From assembly GCA_947503175.1 (NCBI GenBank), contig CANNCO010000002.1, forward strand, positions 186,001-250,000: DNA of 64,000 bases, read 5' to 3'. Shown in pieces: positions 8,709-17,298 of this stretch. Position numbers and translations under genes: made by a program. The stretch's first letter is position 1. The number at the start of each line of letters is the position of its first letter. Under the pieces are notes generated by a model, which was not told the DNA's origin, searched no databases, and saw only the letters and a list, made by a program, of their open reading frames with translations. Origin of the DNA: an uncultured Paracoccaceae bacterium. Its GTDB lineage: Bacteria > Pseudomonadota > Alphaproteobacteria > Rhodobacterales > Rhodobacteraceae.

Positions 8709-9710
8709 TCAGCTCCATTCCTGAAGCGCGTCACGCATCAGGTGACGGCAAGAGTAAACAAGATACGGTGAAAACATCCGCGCCAGCTCGCGGCCAACAT
8801 AGCTGTCGGACGCATAGTGGATCCCCGCCATCTCACGGTTCTCACCCACCCGCTGCGCCACATAAAACAGCTCTGTCGTTCCGGGCAGCTCCGGCAAAAG
8901 CCGCGTCATGACCTCGGCAACCGAAAACATCTGAAAGCTATGGTTTGACGGATAAGACAAATGCGCCGGGTTCCCTAGGAATGGGCGTAGCCAGGGGGCC
9001 ACCTGATTGGGCCTCAACCGTGAAAACTTGCGTTTATAGACATAGCCCACGCGCTCGGTGATATCGACAACAGTCTGGATCAGGTTCATGGTTCGGGGCG
9101 CCTCAGAGGGATCCGATATGCCCAGCGGACGAAGAACTTCTGTGATCTGCGCCGACGACACCTGATCGAGTATTTCCGCCCGCCGCAGGGGATCGCTATA
9201 AAGCGCGTCCTCCTTGGTCAGAAGATCCTTCAGCTCCTGCTCCGTGTGAAGCGCGCCGGGCGGCGCCGGAACCGGCAGGTTTTCCCACGGCAAGGCTGTT
9301 TTGCGATCCAACGGAAAGCGCGTCAGCGTCAGTTCGCGCAACTCGTGCCACACGGCATTCGACAGAGTCATTCCGCCATCGCTCCCGAGAGCCTGAATCG
9401 ATGTGCGCGACCTTGACCGTGAACGTGATCTTGAGCGCGATCGTGACCTCGAACGAGAGCGCGACTGCGCGTTCCCGGAACTCACTCGAAGAACCGGTGG
9501 TCCGGCCATTCGTCCATCCTGAAGGTCCGATGCCAGTTGGCTTTCGATCTGCCCGGCAATGGTGTCAGCCGCTTCGGGACCCGCCTCTTCCGACAATCCC
9601 GGCCTGAGACGCGAAACAATATCGCGCGATATCTCCTCTGCCGTATTTCCTAAAAAAATGTCCCCATTCTGCGTAATTCGAAAATTCGGAAGAAATAAAA
9701 CGTCAGACAT
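8709..9710 (-). CDS. PAP2/vanadium-haloperoxidase-fold protein with Ser-Arg repeat
   Basis: 333 residues. The C-terminal half carries the three-part acid phosphatase/haloperoxidase motif: KRKFSRLRP (Lys226, Arg233), PSNH (His257, a variant of PSGH), and NREMAGIHYASD (Arg292, His298, Asp302). These residues bind phosphate or vanadate, so the protein is a phosphatase or a vanadate-dependent peroxidase. Unlike membrane PAP2 lipid phosphatases, no membrane helices are evident. The N-terminal part holds ten consecutive Ser-Arg dipeptides, encoded at 9405-9464. The start overlaps the end of the regulator gene by 8 bases and the stop is 3 bases before the subtilase start, so it is in the same operon. 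A haem peroxidase is encoded across the divergent promoter. Confidence 0.82.
   Translation of the reverse strand: MSDVLFLPNFRITQNGDIFLGNTAEEISRDIVSRLRPGLSEEAGPEAADTIAGQIESQLASDLQDGRMAGPPVLRVSSGNAQSRSRSRSRSRSRSRSRSRSRTSIQALGSDGGMTLSNAVWHELRELTLTRFPLDRKTALPWENLPVPAPPGALHTEQELKDLLTKEDALYSDPLRRAEILDQVSSAQITEVLRPLGISDPSEAPRTMNLIQTVVDITERVGYVYKRKFSRLRPNQVAPWLRPFLGNPAHLSYPSNHSFQMFSVAEVMTRLLPELPGTTELFYVAQRVGENREMAGIHYASDSYVGRELARMFSPYLVYSCRHLMRDALQEWS
9405..9464 (-). repeat. (Ser-Arg)10 coding repeat
   Basis: Sixty bases encode ten SR dipeptides inside the PAP2-fold protein. Codons vary: Arg is CGC, CGT, AGG, CGA, AGA and CGG, and Ser is TCG, TCT and TCA. The repeat is therefore regular in protein but diverged in DNA. 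Confidence 0.9.
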
Positions 9711-11403
9711 TCAGTCTTTCCAATCCTTGCTTAATGGTATTCAAAACTTCAATGTTCGGGAATGGCGCATCATCAGCGGATGCCAGCGTATCCAACGCAC
9801 TCTTCCCTATCTGACGTTCCAGCAATTCAATCGCGAAACGCCCCTTCTCAGGCTGCCCGTTAAACGCATAGGCCGCAGCCAGAGTCCGCAGTGTGGGCTC
9901 ATACCGGTGCCCGTTTCTCAACGGATGCTGGGCAAGCGCGCTGCGCGCCGATCCGACTGCCCCTTCGTAATCCCCCATCATCAGCTTGCTCATGGCCACC
10001 GAGGTCGAGAATGCATAGCGGAACGGGTTCCAGCGACCCAGCTCGGCTGCGATCTCGGCATGTTTCTTCGCCTCGGCATAGTCGCCCTTGTAGAACTTCA
10101 CGAGACCATAGGTATCGGCGAGCATCACGTTCTGGCTCGTCATGTTGCGTACCGGCTCCAGAAGCTCTGCTGCCGTGTCCAGATCGCGCAAAACGAAACT
10201 CTGAACATGGGCCACAAGCGCCCGTGTCAGAGGATTTGTGGGATCGATTTCAAGCGCCTTTGCCGCAAGATAGTCAGCCTTGTCCAGCACCTCGGGCGAA
10301 TTGGCCCGGCCCTTCTTTTCCACCTGAAACGCCGCCAGATAAGCATACCAGGCATAAAGCGACGATGATCCCAGCGCCTCCGTCACCTCGCGCAGAGTCA
10401 CCTCGGCCGAGTCCAGATCCTGGTTCGAAATACAGAACATCTGGCTGATCGCCTGCAGGGCCGCGCGCGCCAGAACATGCCGTTCCCCGAAAACACCTTC
10501 GGCACTGCGCACCCGCTCGGCGATCTGATCCGCCATCGTGGCCGCCCGAGCATTCAGTTTCACCGGGGTCAGCGACCCCAGTTCCATCACATCGCTGACT
10601 GACCAGATCAGTTGGCGTCCATCGGCGCTGGCAAGGCTCAGATCAACCATCACCTCGTCGGGAAAACTCACCGCGCTCAACCTCAGCCACATGTCGATGC
10701 CGGATCGGTCGGCATTGGGCGCTGCCCGGCGAAAATCTATGATTTCAAAAACCCCGGTGGACAAAAGCGCCCGCCGCAACCCGGCGAGCAGAACATCGAC
10801 CAAATGTCCGCTTGCCGAGGTCGACCCGCCCCCCAACGCCTCGTCCAGACCGATCCGCAGAAACGGCCTGCCGCCGCCCATGGCATCCGCTGCCCCCGGC
10901 AAAAGGACCTTGCCCGACTGATGCCGCCACTCAAGCCGCTTGCGAACACTGCTCAGCCATTTGTCAAAGTTCCGCTCGCGCAGACCCAGACCATCAAGAA
11001 GCTTCGGCTGATACAGGCCGCTTTGATCGGGTGACGGCGCCTGAAGCACATCCACCGCGATCTCCGACAGGTCCAGACGCACCGGTCCGCCATCGGTCTG
11101 AAGCGGACTGACTTTTGCATCCTTGAAGGACTTTCGTATATCGCCCAGTGCTTTCTTGAGGCTGTCGCGACCCTGATCGGGCATCCGGTCCTGCCACAAC
11201 AAATTCTGGAGCTTTTCGCGCGACACGGGCTGTTCGCCCGCAAGCGCGAGGAAGGCCAGCAAAGCCTGCGCCTTCCGCAATCGCGGCGTGACGTCATCAC
11301 CGGACGGCGCGACAAGTCGCGGCGTGCCAAAAAGCGTCAGTTGATAGCCATCGGATGCCATCGCCGCCTCGTCCGTTTCAGAACCCCCAAAAGACCTTAA
11401 CAC
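9703..11403 (-). CDS. SARP/BTAD-like transcriptional regulator with TPR region
   Basis: 566-residue cytoplasmic protein. Residues about 20-115 resemble the OmpR/SARP-type winged-helix domain followed by a BTAD-like start (YQLTLFGTPRLVAPSGDDV, then RKAQALLAFLALAGEQPVSREKLQNLLW). The middle region (about 160-330) resembles the TolB-like domain seen in many such regulators. The C-terminal part (about 350-540) is helical and TPR-like (LEIDPTNPLTRALVAHVQSF, YKGDYAEAKKHAEIAAELG). The start may be GTG 11403 or ATG 11361; both are in frame and neither has a decisive ribosome site. It heads the leftward trio and diverges from the haem peroxidase, so it is the likely local activator of both directions. 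Confidence 0.8.
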   Translation of the reverse strand: MLRSFGGSETDEAAMASDGYQLTLFGTPRLVAPSGDDVTPRLRKAQALLAFLALAGEQPVSREKLQNLLWQDRMPDQGRDSLKKALGDIRKSFKDAKVSPLQTDGGPVRLDLSEIAVDVLQAPSPDQSGLYQPKLLDGLGLRERNFDKWLSSVRKRLEWRHQSGKVLLPGAADAMGGGRPFLRIGLDEALGGGSTSASGHLVDVLLAGLRRALLSTGVFEIIDFRRAAPNADRSGIDMWLRLSAVSFPDEVMVDLSLASADGRQLIWSVSDVMELGSLTPVKLNARAATMADQIAERVRSAEGVFGERHVLARAALQAISQMFCISNQDLDSAEVTLREVTEALGSSSLYAWYAYLAAFQVEKKGRANSPEVLDKADYLAAKALEIDPTNPLTRALVAHVQSFVLRDLDTAAELLEPVRNMTSQNVMLADTYGLVKFYKGDYAEAKKHAEIAAELGRWNPFRYAFSTSVAMSKLMMGDYEGAVGSARSALAQHPLRNGHRYEPTLRTLAAAYAFNGQPEKGRFAIELLERQIGKSALDTLASADDAPFPNIEVLNTIKQGLERLNV

Positions 11404-11408
11404 ACTGG

Positions 11409-11423
11409 TTTACGCTACGTAAA
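11409..11423. promoter_or_regulatory. Inverted repeat near regulator start
   Basis: TTTACG / CGTAAA with a 3-base spacer (CTA), 6 bases upstream of the GTG start of the SARP-like regulator gene. A possible autoregulatory site; the arms are short. Confidence 0.35.
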
Positions 11424-11490
11424 AGCAAACGTCGGCGTTCCCGCCAAATTCCCACTCAATTCACTCACACACCCGCCGCTGTTTTCCTAA

Positions 11491-11508
11491 CGTTAACTCA
11501 TGTTAACG
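11491..11508. promoter_or_regulatory. Candidate operator in the regulator/peroxidase divergent promoter
   Basis: CGTTAAC / GTTAACG with a 4-base spacer. Seen another way, GTTAAC occurs twice with a 10-base period (11492 and 11502), which puts both copies on the same DNA face. OmpR/SARP-type proteins bind tandem sites with near-helical spacing. It lies about 70 bases upstream of the haem peroxidase start and 88 bases from the regulator start. Confidence 0.45.
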
Positions 11509-11574
11509 CGACGTCATTCCGCTAGGTCACCCTTGGCGTCGTTCCTGAACATTTAAGCATGAGGAACATTCAGG

Positions 11575-13392
11575 ATGAGCCTTTTGATGCAATCACATGG
11601 CGGCGATTCACGCACCGCCGCGCCGCGCTCACGGCAGGAGGCAATGACGGAATCGGTGATACCGGCCGGCGCCGACATTTCGGTCGATGAGGCCGCGGAT
11701 TTTGGGTACTTCATGCCGCCCAGCGGCAACCCATCCGACTATCTGCCCGACGACTGCGTCTCCGAACTCGACGCTTTGGGCAACCATATGGTGCCGTCGG
11801 AAGCATCACCTCCCGACATTGACGCGACACCTGACGGCAGCCTGCCAGCGATCATGACCTATTGGGGTCAGTTTCTGGACCACGAACTGACGGCACGGAC
11901 CGACCGGGAAACCGTTATTTCACAGATCGATCCGGGTTCGCCGGTCTTTTCCGCCGCCGACATCGAGACGATGCTGAAAAACGCCCGCACGCCGCGCTTC
12001 GATCTCGACAGCGTATATGGCGGCGTCGCCGTGGGCGCGGGGGTTGCCGAAGGGTTGGAGGCCGAGGTTGCAACCGTGATCTCGGGGATGCGCCACCCCA
12101 TCCTGACCGACAAGATGCGTGTCGGGACGGCCGGCCCCGACGGACCGTTGCCCGATGACCTTGATCCCCATCGCGACCTGCCCCGCTTCGGACAGGTCGA
12201 GAAATCCGTGCGCGACGCCTACCTCAAGATCGCACAACAGCGCCTGTCTGCAGCGGATTTCGCCGAGTTCAGGACCAAGCTCGACAAGCGCGCCATCATC
12301 GGCGACATGCGCAATGACGAAAACCTGATCGTCGCGCAGTTTCATCTCAGCTTTCTTCGGTTCCACAATCGCGTCGTCGACTTTCTCACCGAGAACCACA
12401 CAGGCTGGATCGCCGACTTCAACTCAGCCAAGACGCTGACAACGCTTCATTATCAATGGCTTGCCATCCAAGGCTATCTAAAAACGGTTTGTGATCCCAC
12501 AATCGTCGACGGGATCCTGGCCAACCGCGCCAAGCACTTCTTCGACTTCCGCGACGCCTATAACGACCGGGTCGGCAACCGGACACTGGGCGATGTGATC
12601 CCGCTTGAATTCTCGGTTGCGGCCTTCCGGTTCGGCCACACAATGGTCCGCAACATATACGACTATAACAAGAGTTTCGGGCGTCCCGGCGGAATCATCC
12701 CGAATGCACCGTTCAACCTGCTCTTCGCCTTCACCGGCGGCGGCGGTCTGGGCGCTGATGCGGGGATAGTCTCCGATCGTCTGCCGGAAAACTGGGTGAT
12801 CGACTGGTCGCGGTTCGTGACCACCGACACATCCTTCAGTGATGGCGGGCCACAGCGCGCGGCGCGGTCGCTGGATACGCTTCTGGCACCGCCCCTTGGC
12901 GACATGCTCAACGAAGGCAGTGAGTTCGACGAGACCGACCCTGCTGAGGCGCGGCTGAAAGGTCTGTTCCGGCATCTTGCACGTCGTAACCTGCGCCGCG
13001 GACTCAGCCTCCGGCTGCCAACGGGTCAGGCGCTTCACGCGCATCTGAAATCCATCGGCGCGCTCAGCAGCGATCCCGTGGCCGACGTGGCCACCCTGCT
13101 CGATGGCAAACCTGATATGGCCGCGTTCCTGCGCAACAGCGACGCAAAGCTCCACGAGCGGACACCGCTCTGGTTCTATTGTCTCGCCGAAGCGGAGGCG
13201 GCAGGCGGCGATCGTCTGGGGGATGTGGGCAGCTGGATCGTCGCCAGCACATTCATCGCCGTCATGCTCGACGATCCGGACTCGGCCCTGTCGACCAGCT
13301 TCACGCCCGAGATGAGCCCGCTTCGGGCCCCGGACGGTACGCCGATCGACACGATCGAGAAGTGGTTGAAATTCGCGTTGGTTCTCGAGTGA
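11575..13392 (+). CDS. Animal-type haem peroxidase (peroxidase-cyclooxygenase superfamily)
   Basis: 605 residues. The distal haem site is WGQFLDHEL with His103 preceded by Asp102, the pair that in this superfamily links the haem and binds peroxide. The proximal site is AFRFGHTMVRN with His355. The spacing of about 250 residues fits the family. No signal peptide is seen: the N-terminus is MSLLMQSHGGDSRTAAPRS, polar and basic, so the enzyme is either cytoplasmic or exported by a non-classical route. It is divergent from the SARP-like regulator and followed by a hairpin terminator, then by the peptidase operon. Bacterial members are sparse; known ones make oxidised halides or have defence roles (family knowledge). 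The physiological substrate cannot be told. Confidence 0.88.
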   Translation: MSLLMQSHGGDSRTAAPRSRQEAMTESVIPAGADISVDEAADFGYFMPPSGNPSDYLPDDCVSELDALGNHMVPSEASPPDIDATPDGSLPAIMTYWGQFLDHELTARTDRETVISQIDPGSPVFSAADIETMLKNARTPRFDLDSVYGGVAVGAGVAEGLEAEVATVISGMRHPILTDKMRVGTAGPDGPLPDDLDPHRDLPRFGQVEKSVRDAYLKIAQQRLSAADFAEFRTKLDKRAIIGDMRNDENLIVAQFHLSFLRFHNRVVDFLTENHTGWIADFNSAKTLTTLHYQWLAIQGYLKTVCDPTIVDGILANRAKHFFDFRDAYNDRVGNRTLGDVIPLEFSVAAFRFGHTMVRNIYDYNKSFGRPGGIIPNAPFNLLFAFTGGGGLGADAGIVSDRLPENWVIDWSRFVTTDTSFSDGGPQRAARSLDTLLAPPLGDMLNEGSEFDETDPAEARLKGLFRHLARRNLRRGLSLRLPTGQALHAHLKSIGALSSDPVADVATLLDGKPDMAAFLRNSDAKLHERTPLWFYCLAEAEAAGGDRLGDVGSWIVASTFIAVMLDDPDSALSTSFTPEMSPLRAPDGTPIDTIEKWLKFALVLE

Positions 13393-13401
13393 TCCGTTAA
13401 A

Positions 13402-13439
13402 GGCCGATCCCAAGTGTGTGTTGGGTTCCGGGATCGGCC
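13402..13439 (+). terminator. Hairpin after haem peroxidase gene
   Basis: Perfect 10-bp stem GGCCGATCCC / GGGATCGGCC with an 18-base loop, 9 bases after the stop codon. There is no T run after it, so termination may be partial. Confidence 0.55.
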
Positions 13440-13460
13440 CATACCGTCCGAGTGTTGTTT

Positions 13461-13548
13461 CGGGCGGTGGGGAGGTTGGGTCTAATTTGCATGCGTTCTT
13501 GCTCCCGTGACGAGTGCATCACCCCAACCTCCCCGACTATTCCGCCCG
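13461..13548 (+). promoter_or_regulatory. Large stem-loop in the leader of the peptidase operon
   Basis: A perfect 12-bp inverted repeat, GGGGAGGTTGGG (13469-13480) and CCCAACCTCCCC (13523-13534), encloses a 42-base loop. Outside it a second 7-bp pair, CGGGCGG (13461-13467) and CCGCCCG (13542-13548), can extend the stem across a small asymmetric bulge. It ends 48 bases before the proposed start of the first peptidase gene. It could be an RNA control element in the 5' leader or a remnant of a mobile end. Confidence 0.55.
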
Positions 13549-13596
13549 GCGCCGGTTGCGCTGGGTGAGGAGCATAATGAAGAGGGGAAAACGGAC

Positions 13597-16500
13597 ATGA
13601 CCGGCAATCGCACAGAACGTGCCAGGCGTTACCTTGGCGACGTGGCCCAAAGCGGCAGCTTGGACGAGCTTGTCGAAGCGATACCGGAGAACGCCGGACC
13701 GGGCGGAACCTCGGAACTGGAACGCCCCATTCTTGAAAAACTGGCGCTTGGTCATGGACTTGCCCCGCGCGAGGAATTCGCGCTTGAGGCGATCATCATT
13801 CCCGACAAACGGCCCGCAATCGACATCGTCGACGGCACCTATACCGCCGCCCATGCCAGTTGGCTGCATCTGAACGAACCCGCGACACTGGCCCGGCTCG
13901 AAACGACCTTTCCCAGTATCGGCCGGGTCGAGATTCCCGGCCATCCGACCGCCCCTTACGGCGGCACCGCCTTTGTCGTGGGCGAGGGTCTTCTGATGAC
14001 CAACCGCCATGTGGCCGAGCTTTTTGCCGGAGGTCTGGGAACCCGCGGCTTGCACTTCATTCCGGGCCGTGGGGGCGCCGTCGATTTCCACCGGGAACGC
14101 GGCGACACGGCGCATGAGCCGATCTCGGCCACGCGCCTTCTGATGGTCCACCCTTTCTGGGACATGGCGCTTTTCGAGATCGACGGCCTGCCCGCGGGAC
14201 ACAGGCCCCTGACGCTTGAGATAACCGATCCCGAAGAGTTCGTGGGCCGCGACATTGCGGTCGTGGGTTATCCCGCCTTCGATGTCCGCAATCCCCATGA
14301 TGTTCAGCACAGCGTCTTTGGCGGCGCTTACGGTATCAAACGTCTGCAACCGGGCAAGATGCGGGGCCGCGCCAGGATCAACAGCTACGACCGGATCGTT
14401 TCTGCACCGACCCATGACAGTTCCACGCTGGGCGGCAATTCCGGGTCGTGCGTGATCGACATCGCATCGGGCCGGGTCATCGCGCTGCATTTCGGCGGCC
14501 GTTATCTCCAAGCGAACTATGCCGTCGCGGCGGGTGATCTTGCCCTCGATGGCCGGGTGATCGATGCGGGCGTCCGATTCTCGGCCGTCCCCGAACCCGG
14601 TCCCGCTCCGTGGGAGGCGGCATGGCGTGAGATCGCAGCCCCCGAGATCGGCGAACAGGAGGCCGAACAGCCGGTCCGGGCCATGGCCCGGGGCGGGACC
14701 GAACTGACCATCCCGCTGGAGATATCGATCCGCTTGGGCCAGGATCAGACGCAGGTTTCGATTGCCCGGCCCGGCAGTGTGGAAACCGCGCTCGCCCACG
14801 ATCCCGATTACAGCACCCGGCGCGGATACGACCCGTACTTTCTGGGCGCGAAAACCGGTTTGCCGGTCCCGCGCGAGCCGGAGAAGCTGGTTCAGGCCCT
14901 CGATGGCGAACGGATCCTGCATTACCATCACTTCTCGGTCTTCATGCATGCCGACCGCCGCCTTGCCGCGATGACAGCGGCCAATGTCGATCTGGGAACC
15001 TACCGCGACAGGGGCCTGACGGCGGCCCAGGCGCGCCGCTGGATGTGCGACCCGCGGATTGATCCTTCGGCGCAATTGCCCGAAAGCCCGTTCCGCGGCG
15101 ACCCCGCACCGATCGTTTCAGGGCATTTCGTGCGCTGCGAAGACGTCGCGTGGGGCGACGGAGAACTCGAACTTCAATATGCCGTAAGTGATTGCTATCA
15201 CGTCACGAACCGAGCACCCAAGATTGCCGCCACCCGCCCCATCCGCGACGGGTGGGGCGATCTCGAAACCCATGTCGCGGGTCAGAATGACGGCACGCAG
15301 CTGTCGGTTTTCTCAGGCCCGGTGCTCGAGCCCGACGACCCGGAGGTCGGTGCCGCCGGTGCCGATGTGCTGCAGATCCCGCGCGCCTACTGGAAGCTGA
15401 TCGTCGCCCGCAAGGGCAACGATCTGCGCGCCTATGGATTTCTGCTCCGGCAGGACCTTCTGGCTATGCCGCGCGAGTTTGACCTGCCGGAAAGCGCTGT
15501 TCGTTTCATGCAGCCGGTCACGGCACTCGAAAAGCTGTCGGGCTTCGACTTCGACGCGGCGATCCGAAAGGCGGATATGTACGGAAGCCCCGATGGCGTG
15601 AGACTGGCCGCCGCAGCGGAGATCGGCGCATCCGATCCCGGTCGGGCGGCGCCCGATCAGGCGGTTTCAGACGCGCTGGCCGATATCGAGGAAATACTCG
15701 AATTCTGGCGCGAAAGTCAGTCCGGCGACGACGACACCGATCCGGCGCGCTTCGTCCTTGAACTGGGCCAGCCCGTTCCGGACGGCACGCTGCAGCAGCA
15801 GCTTTCAGATGAACTCGGCATCGACCTCGCGGTCGGGCCGCTCTTCGACGGCGAGGTCGAGGGGGACGGGGAACTCGACCGTTACAGGCTGGTCGAGATC
15901 CCCGGCATCGGTGAAGCGGACAGGGCCGACCTGTTCGACGTGGCGCGTACCCTGCGCGCCCTCACCGATGCCATCGCCGTCGAACCGGATCTTGGCACCC
16001 GCTACTACGACAGCGATCCGCTCTCGCCACCCGACGGAACGGCGGAAGGCGGTAACATCGCCTTCTGGTGCTGGGCGGACGAGGACAAGGCGCCAGCGGA
16101 TGCCGATTGGGCGATCAAGCGGCTGAAATTGCCAGACGCGTGGAACAGATCCGACGCCGCGGGCCGTCCGGCCCGCGGGGCGGGCAGCGTGATCTTCCAG
16201 CCCGACACGGGCGTCGTCCGCAACCACCCCGATATCCCCTCCGGTCTGGCCGACGATCCCCGGGCAGCAAACTTCGTCGAACGGGGCACACCTCCGGTCG
16301 ATCCGATGAGCGGTTCGGGCAATCTGGGTCATGGCACCGCCACCGGCAGCGTCGCGGCAAGCCCCGCTTCGCACCGGGTAACGGGGGCGGCCCCCAAGGC
16401 AGACCTCGTGCCGCTGCGCGCGCTTCGCAGCGTCGTGCGGTTCGAACAAAGCCGCGTCGCCGCAGCGGTGAACCATGCCCGCCTGAACGGGGCCCATGTC

Positions 16501-17298
16501 ATTACCATGAGCCTCGGCGGCGTCCCCAGCAGCGCGCTCCGCGCCGCCATTCGCAAGGCCGTGGCCCAGAACATCATCGTCCTGGCAGCGGCGGGGAACT
16601 GCGTGGGCTCCGTCGTCTGGCCCGCCCGGTACCGTGAAGTTGTCGCGGTCGGTGGCGTGAACGCGAAAGACCGGCCATGGCAGGGGTCCAGCCGGGGGCG
16701 CAGCGTTGATATCTCTGCCCCGGCAGAGTTCGTCCTGCGCGCCGACGCCCGCGATCCGGGCGATCCGGCAAGGGTGTCGGGCGGTCAGGGCACGTCCTTT
16801 GCCACGGCGATGCTGGCCGGTGTCGCTGCCTGCTGGCTGTCCCATCACGGACGCGATGCGCTGATCTCCGCGCTGTCACGGGGCGAAACGCTGCAGGACC
16901 TGTTCCGCAGGCTTCTGCGCGCTACCGTGCGCGTGCCGCCCGGGTTCGACACCGACCGCTACGGGGCCGGTATCGTCGATGCCGATGCGTTCATCGCGAC
17001 CGACCCTGCCGCGGCCGGTGCTCCTGAAACAGCCGCACCGGATATCCAAAGCGTCGAACGCGAAATACTCGAAATCTTCCGCGAGGCCGGTGCGCCCGGT
17101 CGCGCCGAAGCCGCCGCGCAAGCCGTGGGCGATCCGCAATCGGTGCTGGAGCTGGCTTGCGTCGCCCTCGATATGGCCCGCTACCGCAATATCCGCCACC
17201 GCAACCTCGAAGCGCAGCCGCCCGTCGGCCTGTCGCGCGGTCTCAAGGCCCGGATGGGCGGTCCTTCGGCAACGGGTCTTTTGCGGGAGGCGGTCTGA
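13597..17298 (+). CDS. Triple fusion: trypsin-like peptidase, DNA/RNA non-specific endonuclease-like domain, subtilisin-like peptidase
   Basis: 1233 residues, no signal peptide. The order is: a helical N-terminal module (1-110) containing EEFALEAIIIPDKRPA; a trypsin-like S1 domain (about 115-330) with His138 (TNRHVAE), Asp189 (FWDMALFEID) and Ser282 (GGNSGS); an Endonuclease_NS-like domain (about 420-650) with HYHHFSVFMHADRRLAAMTA, the active-site region VSGHFVRCED (His510) and VTNRAPK then WGDLE; a linker; and a subtilase (about 860-1110) with Asp870, His912 (GHGTATG), the oxyanion Asn of AAAGN and Ser1067 (GTSFATAM). The start is ATG 13597, with AGAGGGG upstream; an in-frame GTG at 13507 has no ribosome site. 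Its stop overlaps the next start (TGATG). It probably acts inside the cell as a multi-blade effector; targets are unknown. Confidence 0.87.
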   Translation: MTGNRTERARRYLGDVAQSGSLDELVEAIPENAGPGGTSELERPILEKLALGHGLAPREEFALEAIIIPDKRPAIDIVDGTYTAAHASWLHLNEPATLARLETTFPSIGRVEIPGHPTAPYGGTAFVVGEGLLMTNRHVAELFAGGLGTRGLHFIPGRGGAVDFHRERGDTAHEPISATRLLMVHPFWDMALFEIDGLPAGHRPLTLEITDPEEFVGRDIAVVGYPAFDVRNPHDVQHSVFGGAYGIKRLQPGKMRGRARINSYDRIVSAPTHDSSTLGGNSGSCVIDIASGRVIALHFGGRYLQANYAVAAGDLALDGRVIDAGVRFSAVPEPGPAPWEAAWREIAAPEIGEQEAEQPVRAMARGGTELTIPLEISIRLGQDQTQVSIARPGSVETALAHDPDYSTRRGYDPYFLGAKTGLPVPREPEKLVQALDGERILHYHHFSVFMHADRRLAAMTAANVDLGTYRDRGLTAAQARRWMCDPRIDPSAQLPESPFRGDPAPIVSGHFVRCEDVAWGDGELELQYAVSDCYHVTNRAPKIAATRPIRDGWGDLETHVAGQNDGTQLSVFSGPVLEPDDPEVGAAGADVLQIPRAYWKLIVARKGNDLRAYGFLLRQDLLAMPREFDLPESAVRFMQPVTALEKLSGFDFDAAIRKADMYGSPDGVRLAAAAEIGASDPGRAAPDQAVSDALADIEEILEFWRESQSGDDDTDPARFVLELGQPVPDGTLQQQLSDELGIDLAVGPLFDGEVEGDGELDRYRLVEIPGIGEADRADLFDVARTLRALTDAIAVEPDLGTRYYDSDPLSPPDGTAEGGNIAFWCWADEDKAPADADWAIKRLKLPDAWNRSDAAGRPARGAGSVIFQPDTGVVRNHPDIPSGLADDPRAANFVERGTPPVDPMSGSGNLGHGTATGSVAASPASHRVTGAAPKADLVPLRALRSVVRFEQSRVAAAVNHARLNGAHVITMSLGGVPSSALRAAIRKAVAQNIIVLAAAGNCVGSVVWPARYREVVAVGGVNAKDRPWQGSSRGRSVDISAPAEFVLRADARDPGDPARVSGGQGTSFATAMLAGVAACWLSHHGRDALISALSRGETLQDLFRRLLRATVRVPPGFDTDRYGAGIVDADAFIATDPAAAGAPETAAPDIQSVEREILEIFREAGAPGRAEAAAQAVGDPQSVLELACVALDMARYRNIRHRNLEAQPPVGLSRGLKARMGGPSATGLLREAV

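Noticed and set aside
9405-9464. The SR run as a simple DNA microsatellite
   Set aside because: The codons differ from unit to unit, so it is not a clean DNA repeat.
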